From: Paracoccaceae bacterium
GTDB taxonomy: Bacteria; Pseudomonadota; Alphaproteobacteria; Rhodobacterales; Rhodobacteraceae
Assembly (NCBI GenBank): GCA_018222585.1
Contig: JAAFAB010000017.1
Location: 1 to 48,084 of the forward strand
DNA length: 48,084 nt
Reading direction: 5' to 3'
Translations under genes and position numbers: made by a program
In this document: positions 33,182 to 41,689 of the stretch, piece by piece
Numbering within the stretch: the first letter of the stretch is position 1
How the letters are laid out: the number at the start of each line of letters is the position of its first letter
The notes under the pieces: model-generated
What the model saw: the letters and a program-made list of their open reading frames with translations, nothing else
Told to the model about the DNA's origin: nothing
Databases searched by the model: none

Positions 33182-34125
33182 TCCTTGTTACGTTTCCCGA
33201 GATGAGACCGCTGGCCGAAGATCTGGCCCCCGCGATCGGGGCAGAGCTGCGCGAGCTCGACTGGCACCGTTTCCCCGATGGCGAAAGCCTGATCTCGCTG
33301 CCCGGCAATCTGGACGGGGCACACGTGGCGCTGCTGGCGACACTGCGCGATCCCGACCGCCTTGCCCTGCCATTGCGCTTCGCCGCAGCGACGGCCCGCG
33401 AGATGGGCGCACGCCGCGTCGGATTGATCGCCCCCTATCTCGGCTACATGCGGCAGGACCGCCGTTTCGAAACCGGGCAGGCGGTCAGCGCGCCGCTGTT
33501 CGCGCAGTTCCTTGGGGAAAGTTTCGACTGGCTGGTGACGGTCGATCCGCATCTGCACCGCATCGCGCGGCTGGACGATGTCTTCCCGATTCCGGCGATG
33601 CGCGCCGTGTCCGCCCCGCTGTTGGCAAGCTGGATCGAGACGAACCTGCCAGACGCCGTACTTCTGGGCCCCGACAGCGAAAGCCAGCAATGGGTGGCCG
33701 AGGTGGCCCGGCTGGTCGGACGGCCCCATGAAGTCCTGCGCAAGGTGAGGTCCGGCGACCGCAGCGTCGACGTCAGCGTGCCCGAAAGCACGGCGTTGCA
33801 GTCAGGCACACCGGTGATCCTCGACGATATCGCATCCTCCGGGACCACGATGGCGCGCGCCGTCGAACGGTTGCTTGACGCCAGGACGCCGGCCCCTGTC
33901 TGCCTGGTCATCCATGCAGTCTTTGCGGATGGCGCCCACGACGCCATCCTGTCGGCCGGAGCGGCACGGATCGTTTCGACCGACACCATTCCCCATTCAA
34001 CGAATGCGATCGGAATTGCCGGTGTACTGACCGAGGCGCTCCGGTCGCTTGCGGCAGGCCTTGACCTTCCAGCCGCTGGAAGGGCTAGGTTGGACCCGAA
34101 TCCCACCGAGAGGACACCCGAATGA
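33178..34125 (+). CDS. Ribose-phosphate pyrophosphokinase-family protein
   Basis: A 315-aa phosphoribosyltransferase-fold enzyme of the PRPP synthetase family: N-terminal domain with [19 protein letters not shown], the VTVDPHLHR motif and the PRPP-binding loop [13 protein letters not shown]. It is diverged from housekeeping Prs (for example VDPHLHR rather than VDLHADQ), so the donor or product may differ. With the preceding phosphorylase it would link ribose phosphates to nucleotide synthesis. The copB-type promoter lies inside its last codons, and its stop overlaps the next start. Confidence 0.85.
   Translation: MILVTFPEMRPLAEDLAPAIGAELRELDWHRFPDGESLISLPGNLDGAHVALLATLRDPDRLALPLRFAAATAREMGARRVGLIAPYLGYMRQDRRFETGQAVSAPLFAQFLGESFDWLVTVDPHLHRIARLDDVFPIPAMRAVSAPLLASWIETNLPDAVLLGPDSESQQWVAEVARLVGRPHEVLRKVRSGDRSVDVSVPESTALQSGTPVILDDIASSGTTMARAVERLLDARTPAPVCLVIHAVFADGAHDAILSAGAARIVSTDTIPHSTNAIGIAGVLTEALRSLAAGLDLPAAGRARLDPNPTERTPE
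34061..34091 (+). promoter_or_regulatory. CueR-type promoter inside the end of the PRPP synthetase gene
   Basis: TTGACC (34061-34066), a 19-bp spacer with CTTCCAGCCGCTGGAAG, and TAGGTT (34086-34091) lie in the last 65 bp of the preceding gene and 31 bp before the ATPase start. It allows copper-induced transcription of the ATPase separately from the upstream operon. Confidence 0.8.
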
Positions 34126-36476
34126 ACGACCAAGCAAGCCGTGCGACATCCGACACCGAAACCGTCGTGTACGTCTGCCCGATGCACCCAGAGGTGCGGC
34201 AGAACGGTCCGGACGATTGCCCGAAATGCGGTATGCATCTCGTGCCCGAAGAGGAAGTTGCCGCCCATACCGGGCATGATCACCATGCCCACGACCACCA
34301 CGCAAGCGCTGCCCCGGCGGACGGCAGATACGATACCGTCCCCGACGGCCATGATGGGGCGGTCTACACCTGTCCGATGCACCCAACCGTGCGCCAGACC
34401 GAGCCGGGATCCTGTCCGATCTGCGGCATGGGACTGGAGCTTGAATCGGCGGCGATGGCGGGGGACGGTCCAAATCCGGAGCTTGTCGACTTTACCCGAC
34501 GTTTCTGGGTCGGCTCGGTCCTGACCATTCCGCTTCTGATCCTCACCATGGGTCCCTATCTCGGCTTTCCGGGAGTGCGCGAGATCTTCGGCGAGCGGGC
34601 AACCCTCTGGATCGAGCTGGTACTCGGAACCCCGGTGGTCCTTTGGTGCGGCTGGCCGTTTCTGGTTCGGGGCTGGAATTCGTTCCGGACAATGAACCTC
34701 AACATGTTCTCCCTGATCGGCATGGGCGTGATTGCGGCCTGGCTCTTCAGCGTCGTCGCCGTTCTCTCACCCGGCATATTTCCCGACGGATTTCGCGACG
34801 CCGAAGGGCATGTCGGCGTCTATTTCGAGGCGGCGGCGGTGATCGTCACGCTGGTGCTGCTCGGCCAGGTGATGGAACTACGTGCTCGGGAGGGGACCGG
34901 CAAGGCGATCCGCGCACTTCTGGACATGGCAGCCAAGACCGCGCGGGTCATTCGGGACGACGGGTCTGAGGAGGAAATCCCACTGGAGAACGTGCAGGTC
35001 GGCGACCGGCTGCGCGTGCGGCCCGGCGACAAGGTGCCGGTAGATGGCGTGGTTCTGGAAGGCCGGTCCTCGGTCGACGAAAGCATGATCTCCGGTGAAC
35101 CCGTGCCGGTCGAGAAGACCGAGGGCGACCCGCTGACCGGTGCCACGATCAACGGCACCGGCAGCCTGGTGATGGAGGCGACGCGGGTCGGGTCCGACAC
35201 GATGCTGGCGCAGATCGTCGAGATGGTCTCCAACGCGCAACGATCGCGCGCACCGATCCAGAAGTATGCCGACAAGGTGGCGGGATATTTCGTTCCGGCC
35301 GTGATCGGTGTTGCAATTCTGTCCTTCATCGCGTGGGGGCTCTGGGGCCCGGCGCCTGCACTGTCCTATGCGCTCGTCTCCGCAGTCGCGGTTCTGATCA
35401 TCGCCTGTCCCTGTGCCCTTGGGCTTGCAACTCCGATGTCGATCATGACGGCGACGGGGCGGGGGGCCCAGGCCGGGGTGCTGATCAAGAACGCCGAGGC
35501 TCTGGAGCGGTTCGAGAAGGTCGATACCCTGATCGTCGACAAGACGGGGACGCTGACGATGGGCAAACCACAGCTTGTCGCCGTCCTGCCCGAGCGCGGT
35601 CACGACGAGGCGGAGGTCCTGCGTCTCGCCGCATCGCTCGAGCGCGGATCGGAACACCCTCTTGCCGAAGCAATCGTCAGGGGTGCCGAGGAGCGAAGTG
35701 TAAAGATGGCAAATGCCGACGACTTCGAGGCGGTCACCGGCAAGGGCGTCAAGGGGGTCGTCGACGGCAAGGCGGTCGCGCTCGGCAATCTGGCGATGAT
35801 CCGCGAACTGGGGCTCGAGGCGGGCGACCTGACCGCCAAGGCCAATGCCCGCCGCGACGAGGGCGAGACGGTGATGTTCGTGGTGCTGGATGGCGAGATC
35901 GCCGGTCTTGTCGCCGTCGCCGACCCGGTGAAGGAGACCACACCCGCCGCCATCGAGAATCTGCATGAACTGGGGTTTCGCGTCATCATGGCGACCGGCG
36001 ACAACGAACGCACGGCCAAGGCCATCGGCGCGCGGCTCGGCATCGACGAGATCCGGGCCGACGTGCTGCCGGAGGACAAGGCGCGGATCATCAAGGAATT
36101 GCAGGCCGAGGGCCGCAAGGTCGCCATGGCCGGGGATGGCGTCAACGACGCCCCCGCGCTCGCGCAGGCCGATGTCGGCATCGCCATGGGCACCGGCGCA
36201 GATGTGGCCATCGAAAGCGCGGGCATCACGCTGGTCAAGGGCAACCTCGACGGTATCGTGCGCGCGCGGCGGCTGGCCCGGGCCACGATGCGCAACATCC
36301 GCCAGAACCTGTTCTTCGCGCTGGTCTACAACGCCTCCGGCGTGCCGGTCGCGGCGGGCGTTCTGTTTCCCTTCTTCGGCATCCTCATCAGTCCGATGTT
36401 TGCCGCCTTCGCCATGAGCGCCTCATCGATCTCGGTGGTGCTCAATTCCCTGCGGCTGAGAGGTGCAAGAGTATGA
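34122..36476 (+). CDS. Second copper P1B-type ATPase with two N-terminal HMBD motifs
   Basis: A 784-aa heavy-metal ATPase. Instead of HMA domains it has two heavy-metal-binding domains of YHS/HMBD type: [10 protein letters not shown] with CPKCGM (Cys19, Cys33, Cys36) and [10 protein letters not shown] with CPICGM (Cys84, Cys98, Cys101), joined by a His-rich linker. CPC is near residue 428, DKTGT near 472, and [10 protein letters not shown] later. The final helices have YN and MSxSS, the Cu(I) class signature. It resembles CopB/SilP-type exporters. It begins a five-gene overlapping operon behind its own MerR-type promoter. Confidence 0.94.
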   Translation: MNDQASRATSDTETVVYVCPMHPEVRQNGPDDCPKCGMHLVPEEEVAAHTGHDHHAHDHHASAAPADGRYDTVPDGHDGAVYTCPMHPTVRQTEPGSCPICGMGLELESAAMAGDGPNPELVDFTRRFWVGSVLTIPLLILTMGPYLGFPGVREIFGERATLWIELVLGTPVVLWCGWPFLVRGWNSFRTMNLNMFSLIGMGVIAAWLFSVVAVLSPGIFPDGFRDAEGHVGVYFEAAAVIVTLVLLGQVMELRAREGTGKAIRALLDMAAKTARVIRDDGSEEEIPLENVQVGDRLRVRPGDKVPVDGVVLEGRSSVDESMISGEPVPVEKTEGDPLTGATINGTGSLVMEATRVGSDTMLAQIVEMVSNAQRSRAPIQKYADKVAGYFVPAVIGVAILSFIAWGLWGPAPALSYALVSAVAVLIIACPCALGLATPMSIMTATGRGAQAGVLIKNAEALERFEKVDTLIVDKTGTLTMGKPQLVAVLPERGHDEAEVLRLAASLERGSEHPLAEAIVRGAEERSVKMANADDFEAVTGKGVKGVVDGKAVALGNLAMIRELGLEAGDLTAKANARRDEGETVMFVVLDGEIAGLVAVADPVKETTPAAIENLHELGFRVIMATGDNERTAKAIGARLGIDEIRADVLPEDKARIIKELQAEGRKVAMAGDGVNDAPALAQADVGIAMGTGADVAIESAGITLVKGNLDGIVRARRLARATMRNIRQNLFFALVYNASGVPVAAGVLFPFFGILISPMFAAFAMSASSISVVLNSLRLRGARV

Positions 36477-37078
36477 GACCTGACATCGTTCGAGGCGCAC
36501 TGGTTGCTTTGGGGTTCAGCATCACCGCGAATGCGGCGATTGCGCACGAGTTCACCGCAGCGCTTCTCGTGACCGGTGAGAAACAGGAGGCGGGACTCGC
36601 CCAGGCGGTCAACGGCTTCCTTCTGGCAGCAGACGAGCGCGACGGGCATCCCGCCGAAACATCCGATGGCCATCTCGGAGGGGTGGATGTGCAGGTTCTG
36701 CCGCTGCCCGCTGACGCGGCCGGGCGGGTCGCCGGATTGATCGGGACGCCTCGTACACCGCCCGACGTCCTGATCGTGATGGGACCGGAGCCGGAGGCAT
36801 CCGCCGCGGTCGCATCGCTTGATCTCGCCGACGTCGTGCTGCGTCCCGGCGCGCTTCCGAACGGCTGGGCGACCGAGGACGATACGGACAGCTTTGCCGC
36901 GCGCTACCGCAGTGCCTACGGCTCGGCGCCGACCGAGGCGGCGGCGCGGGGCTATAACGCCGCCCGGCGGCTGGATGCCGCGATCCGTCCGCTTGACGGG
37001 ATCTCGCCGCGCGTGGCGCTGGAGACCGCTCTCGCCGATACCGCGAGCGGCATTGACTGGCAGGAGAATACTCGATGA
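36473..37078 (+). CDS. Secreted protein resembling the end of a type-I periplasmic binding protein
   Basis: A 201-aa secreted protein (signal about residues 1-24, ending AIAHE). The region near residues 140-175 ([31 protein letters not shown]) matches the C-terminal pattern of branched-chain amino-acid-type binding proteins, but the protein is only about half their length and no transporter subunits are near. It may be a cut-down binding protein with a new role; the start overlaps the ATPase stop and the next gene overlaps its end, so it is a real gene. Function not assigned. Confidence 0.7.
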   Translation: MRPDIVRGALVALGFSITANAAIAHEFTAALLVTGEKQEAGLAQAVNGFLLAADERDGHPAETSDGHLGGVDVQVLPLPADAAGRVAGLIGTPRTPPDVLIVMGPEPEASAAVASLDLADVVLRPGALPNGWATEDDTDSFAARYRSAYGSAPTEAAARGYNAARRLDAAIRPLDGISPRVALETALADTASGIDWQENTR

Positions 37079-37368
37079 AGGAAGATCCAAGGCTCGTTTC
37101 TGACGTTGCCCACGAAGACCCGGAAAAACTGGACGGCTTGGACGGAGACTCCGAGCCGATCGCGCCCCCCTCGTTCTGGCGGTCACGCGCCGGCATCTAT
37201 CTGATCGTCGCCCTGGCTGCAGGTGGCCTTCTTCTGGGCTACGAGCACCGGGCGCACATCCTGGGCAGCGGATTGCTGATCTGGCTGCCTTTGCTGCTCT
37301 GCGTTGGGATGCACTTTTTCATGCACGGCGGTCACGGCAGACATGGCTCCGGGGGTGACAAGACATGA
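37075..37368 (+). CDS. DUF2933-family membrane protein
   Basis: A 97-aa protein with an acidic, hydrophilic N-terminus, a Trp-rich junction (PSFWRSRAG), two TM helices (about residues 39-58 and 66-82) and the family ending LPLLLCVGMHFFMHGGHG. It resembles the gene at 9790 and the peptide at 26987. It overlaps both neighbours by 4 bp, so it is translated with the ATPase. Role in copper handling is unknown. Confidence 0.85.
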   Translation: MKEDPRLVSDVAHEDPEKLDGLDGDSEPIAPPSFWRSRAGIYLIVALAAGGLLLGYEHRAHILGSGLLIWLPLLLCVGMHFFMHGGHGRHGSGGDKT

Positions 37369-38018
37369 CCGAACCCGGAACGGCATATGGCCTTTGGCTG
37401 CTGGTGTTCATCAATTCGGCGGTCTTCATCATCTTCGCCTTCAGCTTCTTCAAGCCGCAGACCAAACGCGACTGGCGGAGTTTCGGGGCGTTCAGCGCCT
37501 TCGTCGTAGCGCTTTTCACCGAGATGTACGGGTTTCCGTTGACGATCTTCCTCTTGTCCGGCTGGCTGCAATCCAACTGGCCGGATATCGACTGGCTTGC
37601 CCACGATAGCGGACATCTGCCCGAAATGATGTTCGGCTGGCAATCAAACCCGCATTTCGGCCCCTTCCATATCCTGAGTTTCGCACTGATCGGAGGCGGC
37701 TTCTGGCTGATATCCGTAGCCTGGCACCATCTCTGGTCGGCGCAACGGCAGGGGCGGCTGGCCACGACAGGGCCCTATGCCCGCATTCGCCACCCCCAAT
37801 ACGTGGGATTCGTTCTCATCATGCTGGGCTTTCTAGTGCAGTGGCCAACCATCCTGACGCTCGCGATGTTCCCGGTGCTGGTCTGGATGTACGCCCGCCT
37901 TGCGCGTGCCGAAGAAGCCGACAGCCGCGAACGGTTCGGCGAAAGCTGGGACAGATATGCAAGCGGTGTTCCCGCTTTCGTTCCCATCCAACGTCCGCCC
38001 GTGGGTGCCAGCCGATGA
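37365..38018 (+). CDS. ICMT-like membrane methyltransferase
   Basis: A 217-aa protein with about five TM helices and the isoprenylcysteine carboxyl methyltransferase/PEMT-like core TTGPYARIRHPQYVGFVLIM, followed by EEADSRERFGESWDRYASGVPAFVP. Family members methylate lipid-like or protein substrates with S-adenosylmethionine; bacterial homologs near copper genes have no settled substrate. The start overlaps the DUF2933 stop (ATGA). Confidence 0.88.
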   Translation: MTEPGTAYGLWLLVFINSAVFIIFAFSFFKPQTKRDWRSFGAFSAFVVALFTEMYGFPLTIFLLSGWLQSNWPDIDWLAHDSGHLPEMMFGWQSNPHFGPFHILSFALIGGGFWLISVAWHHLWSAQRQGRLATTGPYARIRHPQYVGFVLIMLGFLVQWPTILTLAMFPVLVWMYARLARAEEADSRERFGESWDRYASGVPAFVPIQRPPVGASR

Positions 38019-38055
38019 AGCGGGGCGAGACATTCATAGAAAGGAGCCCGAAAGA

Positions 38056-38523
38056 ATGCACAGGATGACTGCGACGCGGTCCGCAATTGCGGTGCTTGTT
38101 ATCGGCGGACTCGCGACGAGTCTCTTCGCCCAGTCCGACGAAGGACGCGACCGGCCACGGGTTAGCACGCAGATGCACGGGGCCGACGCAGGACGCCCGG
38201 CACCTGACCCCGCGACCGTCAAGGTGCCGGACACCCTGAGTGCGCCCGGCTATTTCGGCCAGGTTGCATTCGAACGCTCCTGTGCGTCTTGCCACGGCAT
38301 CAACGCAGCCGGCGGGACCGGTAATGGCCCGCCGTTGGTCCATCCAATCTACGAACCCGGTCATCACGGCGATACGGCCTTCCTTAGGGCCGCCATGACC
38401 GGCGTGCAGGCGCACCACTGGGGTTTCGGTGACATGCCGCCCGTCGAAGGGATGACGGAAGAAACGGTCGCCTTGATCGTCACCTACATCCGCGAGCTGC
38501 AACGCACCAACGGAATCCAGTGA
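38056..38523 (+). CDS. Secreted class I cytochrome c, paralog of the 8538 gene
   Basis: A 155-aa protein with a signal peptide (about residues 1-25), haem motif CASCH and the likely Met ligand in FGDMPPVEGM. It shares the motifs PPLVHPIYEPGHHGD, AHHWGFG and YIRELQRTNGI with the cytochrome at 8538-8996, so they are paralogs with a His-rich patch. The start has AAAGGAGCCCG. Its stop overlaps the next gene by TGATG. Confidence 0.9.
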   Translation: MHRMTATRSAIAVLVIGGLATSLFAQSDEGRDRPRVSTQMHGADAGRPAPDPATVKVPDTLSAPGYFGQVAFERSCASCHGINAAGGTGNGPPLVHPIYEPGHHGDTAFLRAAMTGVQAHHWGFGDMPPVEGMTEETVALIVTYIRELQRTNGIQ

Positions 38524-39623
38524 TGGCGCGGCGAGTTGATCTGGCAATGGATACCTTGGGGATGATTGTATTGATCGGCGGTACGGGCGATGTCGGCAAT
38601 CGATTGGTATCTCTGTTGCTGGATCACACGGCGGCCAGCGTTCTGGTTGTCTCGCGCCGGGGCACGGCGTCGGACGATCGGGTGAAGACACTTCGTCTGA
38701 ACATCGCGGCCACCAATGCTGCCGCAAGAATTCCGCTTGGCGCGACAGTGGTCAACCTGACTGAGGCCACTCCACCGTCAGTCGCGGTCGATGTCGTTCG
38801 CGCAGGCGGAAATTTTCTCGAAACCTCGGCCTCTCCGGAGTACGTCGATTTGATCCGACAGGAGGTGTCGGCGAACGGCGGCGCGGGTATCGGCGTCGTC
38901 TGCGTCGGTGCCGCGCCGGGCCTCAGCACGTTGGTGGCTGCAGATGCCGCGCAAACCGAAGAATGCGCGAGCATCGACATCGGTCTGGAACTCGGCATGG
39001 GGCGCCACTACGGTAGCGCCGCGACAGAATGGTCGATCGGCGCCCTGGGAGACAAGTACCAAGTTTCCGGTGCCACAAGCACAACGGTGCGACCCGGGGA
39101 TCTGCGCCGCCGCTTTATCTTCGAGCGGGGCGGGAGGTCGCAGACGGCGCTCGGCCTCGGCTTCGCACAGCAGGGTATCGTAGGACAAACTGGGAGGCGC
39201 TCGCCTCTCCGGGTCCGTACCTTTCTGGCGCTCCATCCGCCTTATGCGACGCACCTGACCGGCCTGCTCCTGCGCTTAGGCCTCGGGCCCTCCTTGGCCC
39301 GGGACAAGCGTGGACTGACGCGCATCTTGATGCGGCTACCACCGCTAGGGCGCGTCGGCACCCGGATCGCGGTCGAAGCGCTGGGGCCAGACGGCGGCGT
39401 TCTGAGCGCCCGGCATCTCGCGGCCGGCGACCAGGCAGAGGTTTCGGCCGCGATGATCCTGGCGGCGATCCGCGCTGTCAACGCAGGCGAGAAACCACTG
39501 CGCGGCTCCACAACCATCGTCGACCATTTGACGCTGGCCGAGGCATTCGACGCCTTGCGCCGGTTTCTTCCCGACATGCCGATCGAGACGTGGTCCAGCG
39601 GAGCTGCGGGAGATCGGGCATGA
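38523..39623 (+). CDS. Saccharopine-dehydrogenase-like NAD(P)-binding protein
   Basis: A 366-aa protein with an N-terminal Rossmann nucleotide motif (VLIGGTGDVGNRL, about residues 16-28) and the general layout of saccharopine dehydrogenase-like oxidoreductases, which lack a single characteristic catalytic motif. Substrate unknown. The ATG at 38523 overlaps the cytochrome stop; a GTG one codon upstream is the alternative. It is coupled to the following kinase fusion by a 4-bp overlap, so the two probably act together. Confidence 0.8.
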   Translation: MARRVDLAMDTLGMIVLIGGTGDVGNRLVSLLLDHTAASVLVVSRRGTASDDRVKTLRLNIAATNAAARIPLGATVVNLTEATPPSVAVDVVRAGGNFLETSASPEYVDLIRQEVSANGGAGIGVVCVGAAPGLSTLVAADAAQTEECASIDIGLELGMGRHYGSAATEWSIGALGDKYQVSGATSTTVRPGDLRRRFIFERGGRSQTALGLGFAQQGIVGQTGRRSPLRVRTFLALHPPYATHLTGLLLRLGLGPSLARDKRGLTRILMRLPPLGRVGTRIAVEALGPDGGVLSARHLAAGDQAEVSAAMILAAIRAVNAGEKPLRGSTTIVDHLTLAEAFDALRRFLPDMPIETWSSGAAGDRA

Positions 39624-41689
39624 AGCCAGTCGGGAACCTGCTTCGGCTTGTCCGGATTCTCACCACCCTGTCGCCGGACATCTGGGCGCTTCGGCGCTAC
39701 GACCCTGATGGCTGCGACATGCGCCCATCAGACCGCTTTGCGCAGGACCTAATCACGCTCGGCCCGGTCTTCGTGAAGCTAGGACAGATTCTCAGCACCC
39801 GCCCCGACATCCTGCCCGAAAGCTACATCGCACGGCTGGCGGAATTACAGGAGCGCGCGCCCGAGATGGATTTCGCGACGATCCGGCGCGTGGTCGAGGA
39901 GGAACTCGGTGCGCCGCTCGAGACGGCCTATGACAGTTTCGAGTCCGCGCCCATCGCTGCCGCGTCGCTTGCACAAGTGCACAAGGCGAGACTGAAAGAC
40001 GGCACGACCGTTGCCGTCAAGGTGCAGCGCCCGGGACTGGAGGCGCTGTTCCGCCGCGACCTCGATGCACTAGAGTTCGGGCTTCGGCTCCTGCGTGTGC
40101 TGGCGCCGCGACGACTTCGCCGTACAAACCTGCCGGCGTTTCTCTCAGAATTCCGGCGTTATTCGATGGGGGAACTGGATTTTCAGGCCGAAGCCCGCGT
40201 CATGGAACGGTTTCGGTCAAATCTCGCCGGACAGGAAGGTGTGCGTGTCCCCAGGGCCTTCCCCGACCACACCACGGCCCGCGTGCTAACGATGAACTGG
40301 GTCGGGGGCATGCGCTTGTCCGAGGCGGCGGCCACTTTTTCGGGATCAACTCAATCCGCACTGGTCGACCGGCTGGTGTCCATGCTGCTCAGAATGTTCG
40401 TCTCGGACGGCCTGTTTCACGCCGACCTCCATCCCGGCAACATCATCTTTCACTCCGATGGCACTTTCACGTTGCTCGACTTCGGCATGTATGGCGAACT
40501 GAACCCGGCCGAGCGGGACCGCTTCGTGCTCTACTGGATGGCCGTGGCGCAGCGGCAGACCCGGCGCGCCTACCATCATTTCAACCAGCAGACCAAGCCG
40601 CTGCCAAGCGCGGATCACGCGCTCCTCCGGCAGGCATTCAACGACCTCGCCGCCCGGTTCTATGCGGCACCCTCGCGTGAAGCCAGCCTTGCGCGGACAT
40701 ACCTCGCGATGATGCGTGCGGGCTATCGCGCCGGGTTCGTCTTTCCCGCCTCGCTCATGCTTCACGCCAAGGCGCTCACGACGGCCGAGGCGCTTCTGTT
40801 CGAACTGGCACCCGAAGCCCGCTTCGACGAAATTTCGCGGCCCTTCATTGCGCGGGAGGTGGCCGCAAGGCTTGCAACAAGCCATCCGCTAGGGCGCATC
40901 TCCCAGGTTCTTCCCGAACTTCTGCTGACCGGCGCCATGCCGCCCGCAGAAGCGATTGACGAGAGCTGGGACCGCTCAGCGATGCGCGGCATGTGGGAAA
41001 GCGTGATGGGCGCCTTCGGGCCGGCGGACAGGGGCCTTGGAAGGGCCGGGCTTATGGCGCTGTTTCACCATTTCGCGCAGCGCCACCTGGGGCGGGAGAC
41101 GGAGCGAGTGCTTGCAGAGACCTGGGCGACATACGATGTTCTGGAGGCGGATCTTCCGCTTCAGCCGAACACCGGCGCGATCCTGACCACGCATCTTGCG
41201 GCGCTGACCCTGGCGCTGCACCGGACCCTTGTCTCGCACGGTCTGTCGCCCGCGCAAAGCCACGCGCTAATCCATGCGATCGGCTGGGATATCTACCGCC
41301 GAATGGCCGATCCCCCCTGGGAACTGGCTCGCACGATCACCGCAGATCCGGCAAAGCGGCTGCGGATCGCAACCGACATGTTCCGCCGCTTTCCATTCGG
41401 GCCACCAGGTTATGGCTGGCGCGATGTCGAAGCGGGTGAGGATGTCGTCGCGTTCGACTGCACGAAGTGCCCAGTGGCCGAGTTCTTCGCCCATCACGAC
41501 GACGCGGAACTTTGCACCGCCACGTGGTGCGCGCTCGATTTCCCGGTAGCCGAGAAGTGGGGCGGAAGGCTCGTACGGCCCAAGACCATTGCCGGCGGCC
41601 ATGATCATTGTGACTTTCGCTGGCATTCCGGACCGGTTCTGGACAGGGCGAAAACAACCAAGGCAGGACGGAATGCAGAACGAAAATAG
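39620..41689 (+). CDS. ABC1/UbiB-type kinase fused to an ATC-hydrolase-like domain
   Basis: A 689-aa two-domain protein. Residues about 30-440 are an ABC1/UbiB atypical kinase: VKLGQILSTRPDILP, Ala-rich loop AAASLAQVH, VAVKVQRPG, HADLHPGNI and LLDFGMYG. Residues about 490-675 have the layout of L-2-amino-thiazoline-4-carboxylate (ATC) hydrolase: long helix, then FDCTKCPVAEFF, ELCTATWCALDF and ENDING-like GGHDHCDFRWH with several Cys. UbiB proteins support ubiquinone biosynthesis or lipid traffic; the ATC family is linked to cysteine formation. The fusion has no obvious precedent known to me. The upstream part of the longer frame is rejected. Confidence 0.85.
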   Translation: MKPVGNLLRLVRILTTLSPDIWALRRYDPDGCDMRPSDRFAQDLITLGPVFVKLGQILSTRPDILPESYIARLAELQERAPEMDFATIRRVVEEELGAPLETAYDSFESAPIAAASLAQVHKARLKDGTTVAVKVQRPGLEALFRRDLDALEFGLRLLRVLAPRRLRRTNLPAFLSEFRRYSMGELDFQAEARVMERFRSNLAGQEGVRVPRAFPDHTTARVLTMNWVGGMRLSEAAATFSGSTQSALVDRLVSMLLRMFVSDGLFHADLHPGNIIFHSDGTFTLLDFGMYGELNPAERDRFVLYWMAVAQRQTRRAYHHFNQQTKPLPSADHALLRQAFNDLAARFYAAPSREASLARTYLAMMRAGYRAGFVFPASLMLHAKALTTAEALLFELAPEARFDEISRPFIAREVAARLATSHPLGRISQVLPELLLTGAMPPAEAIDESWDRSAMRGMWESVMGAFGPADRGLGRAGLMALFHHFAQRHLGRETERVLAETWATYDVLEADLPLQPNTGAILTTHLAALTLALHRTLVSHGLSPAQSHALIHAIGWDIYRRMADPPWELARTITADPAKRLRIATDMFRRFPFGPPGYGWRDVEAGEDVVAFDCTKCPVAEFFAHHDDAELCTATWCALDFPVAEKWGGRLVRPKTIAGGHDHCDFRWHSGPVLDRAKTTKAGRNAERK

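Noticed and set aside
39029..39619. N-terminal extension of the kinase fusion
   Set aside because: It overlaps the saccharopine-dehydrogenase-like gene in another frame and is Arg-rich shadow sequence; the ATG at 39620 gives a normal start.
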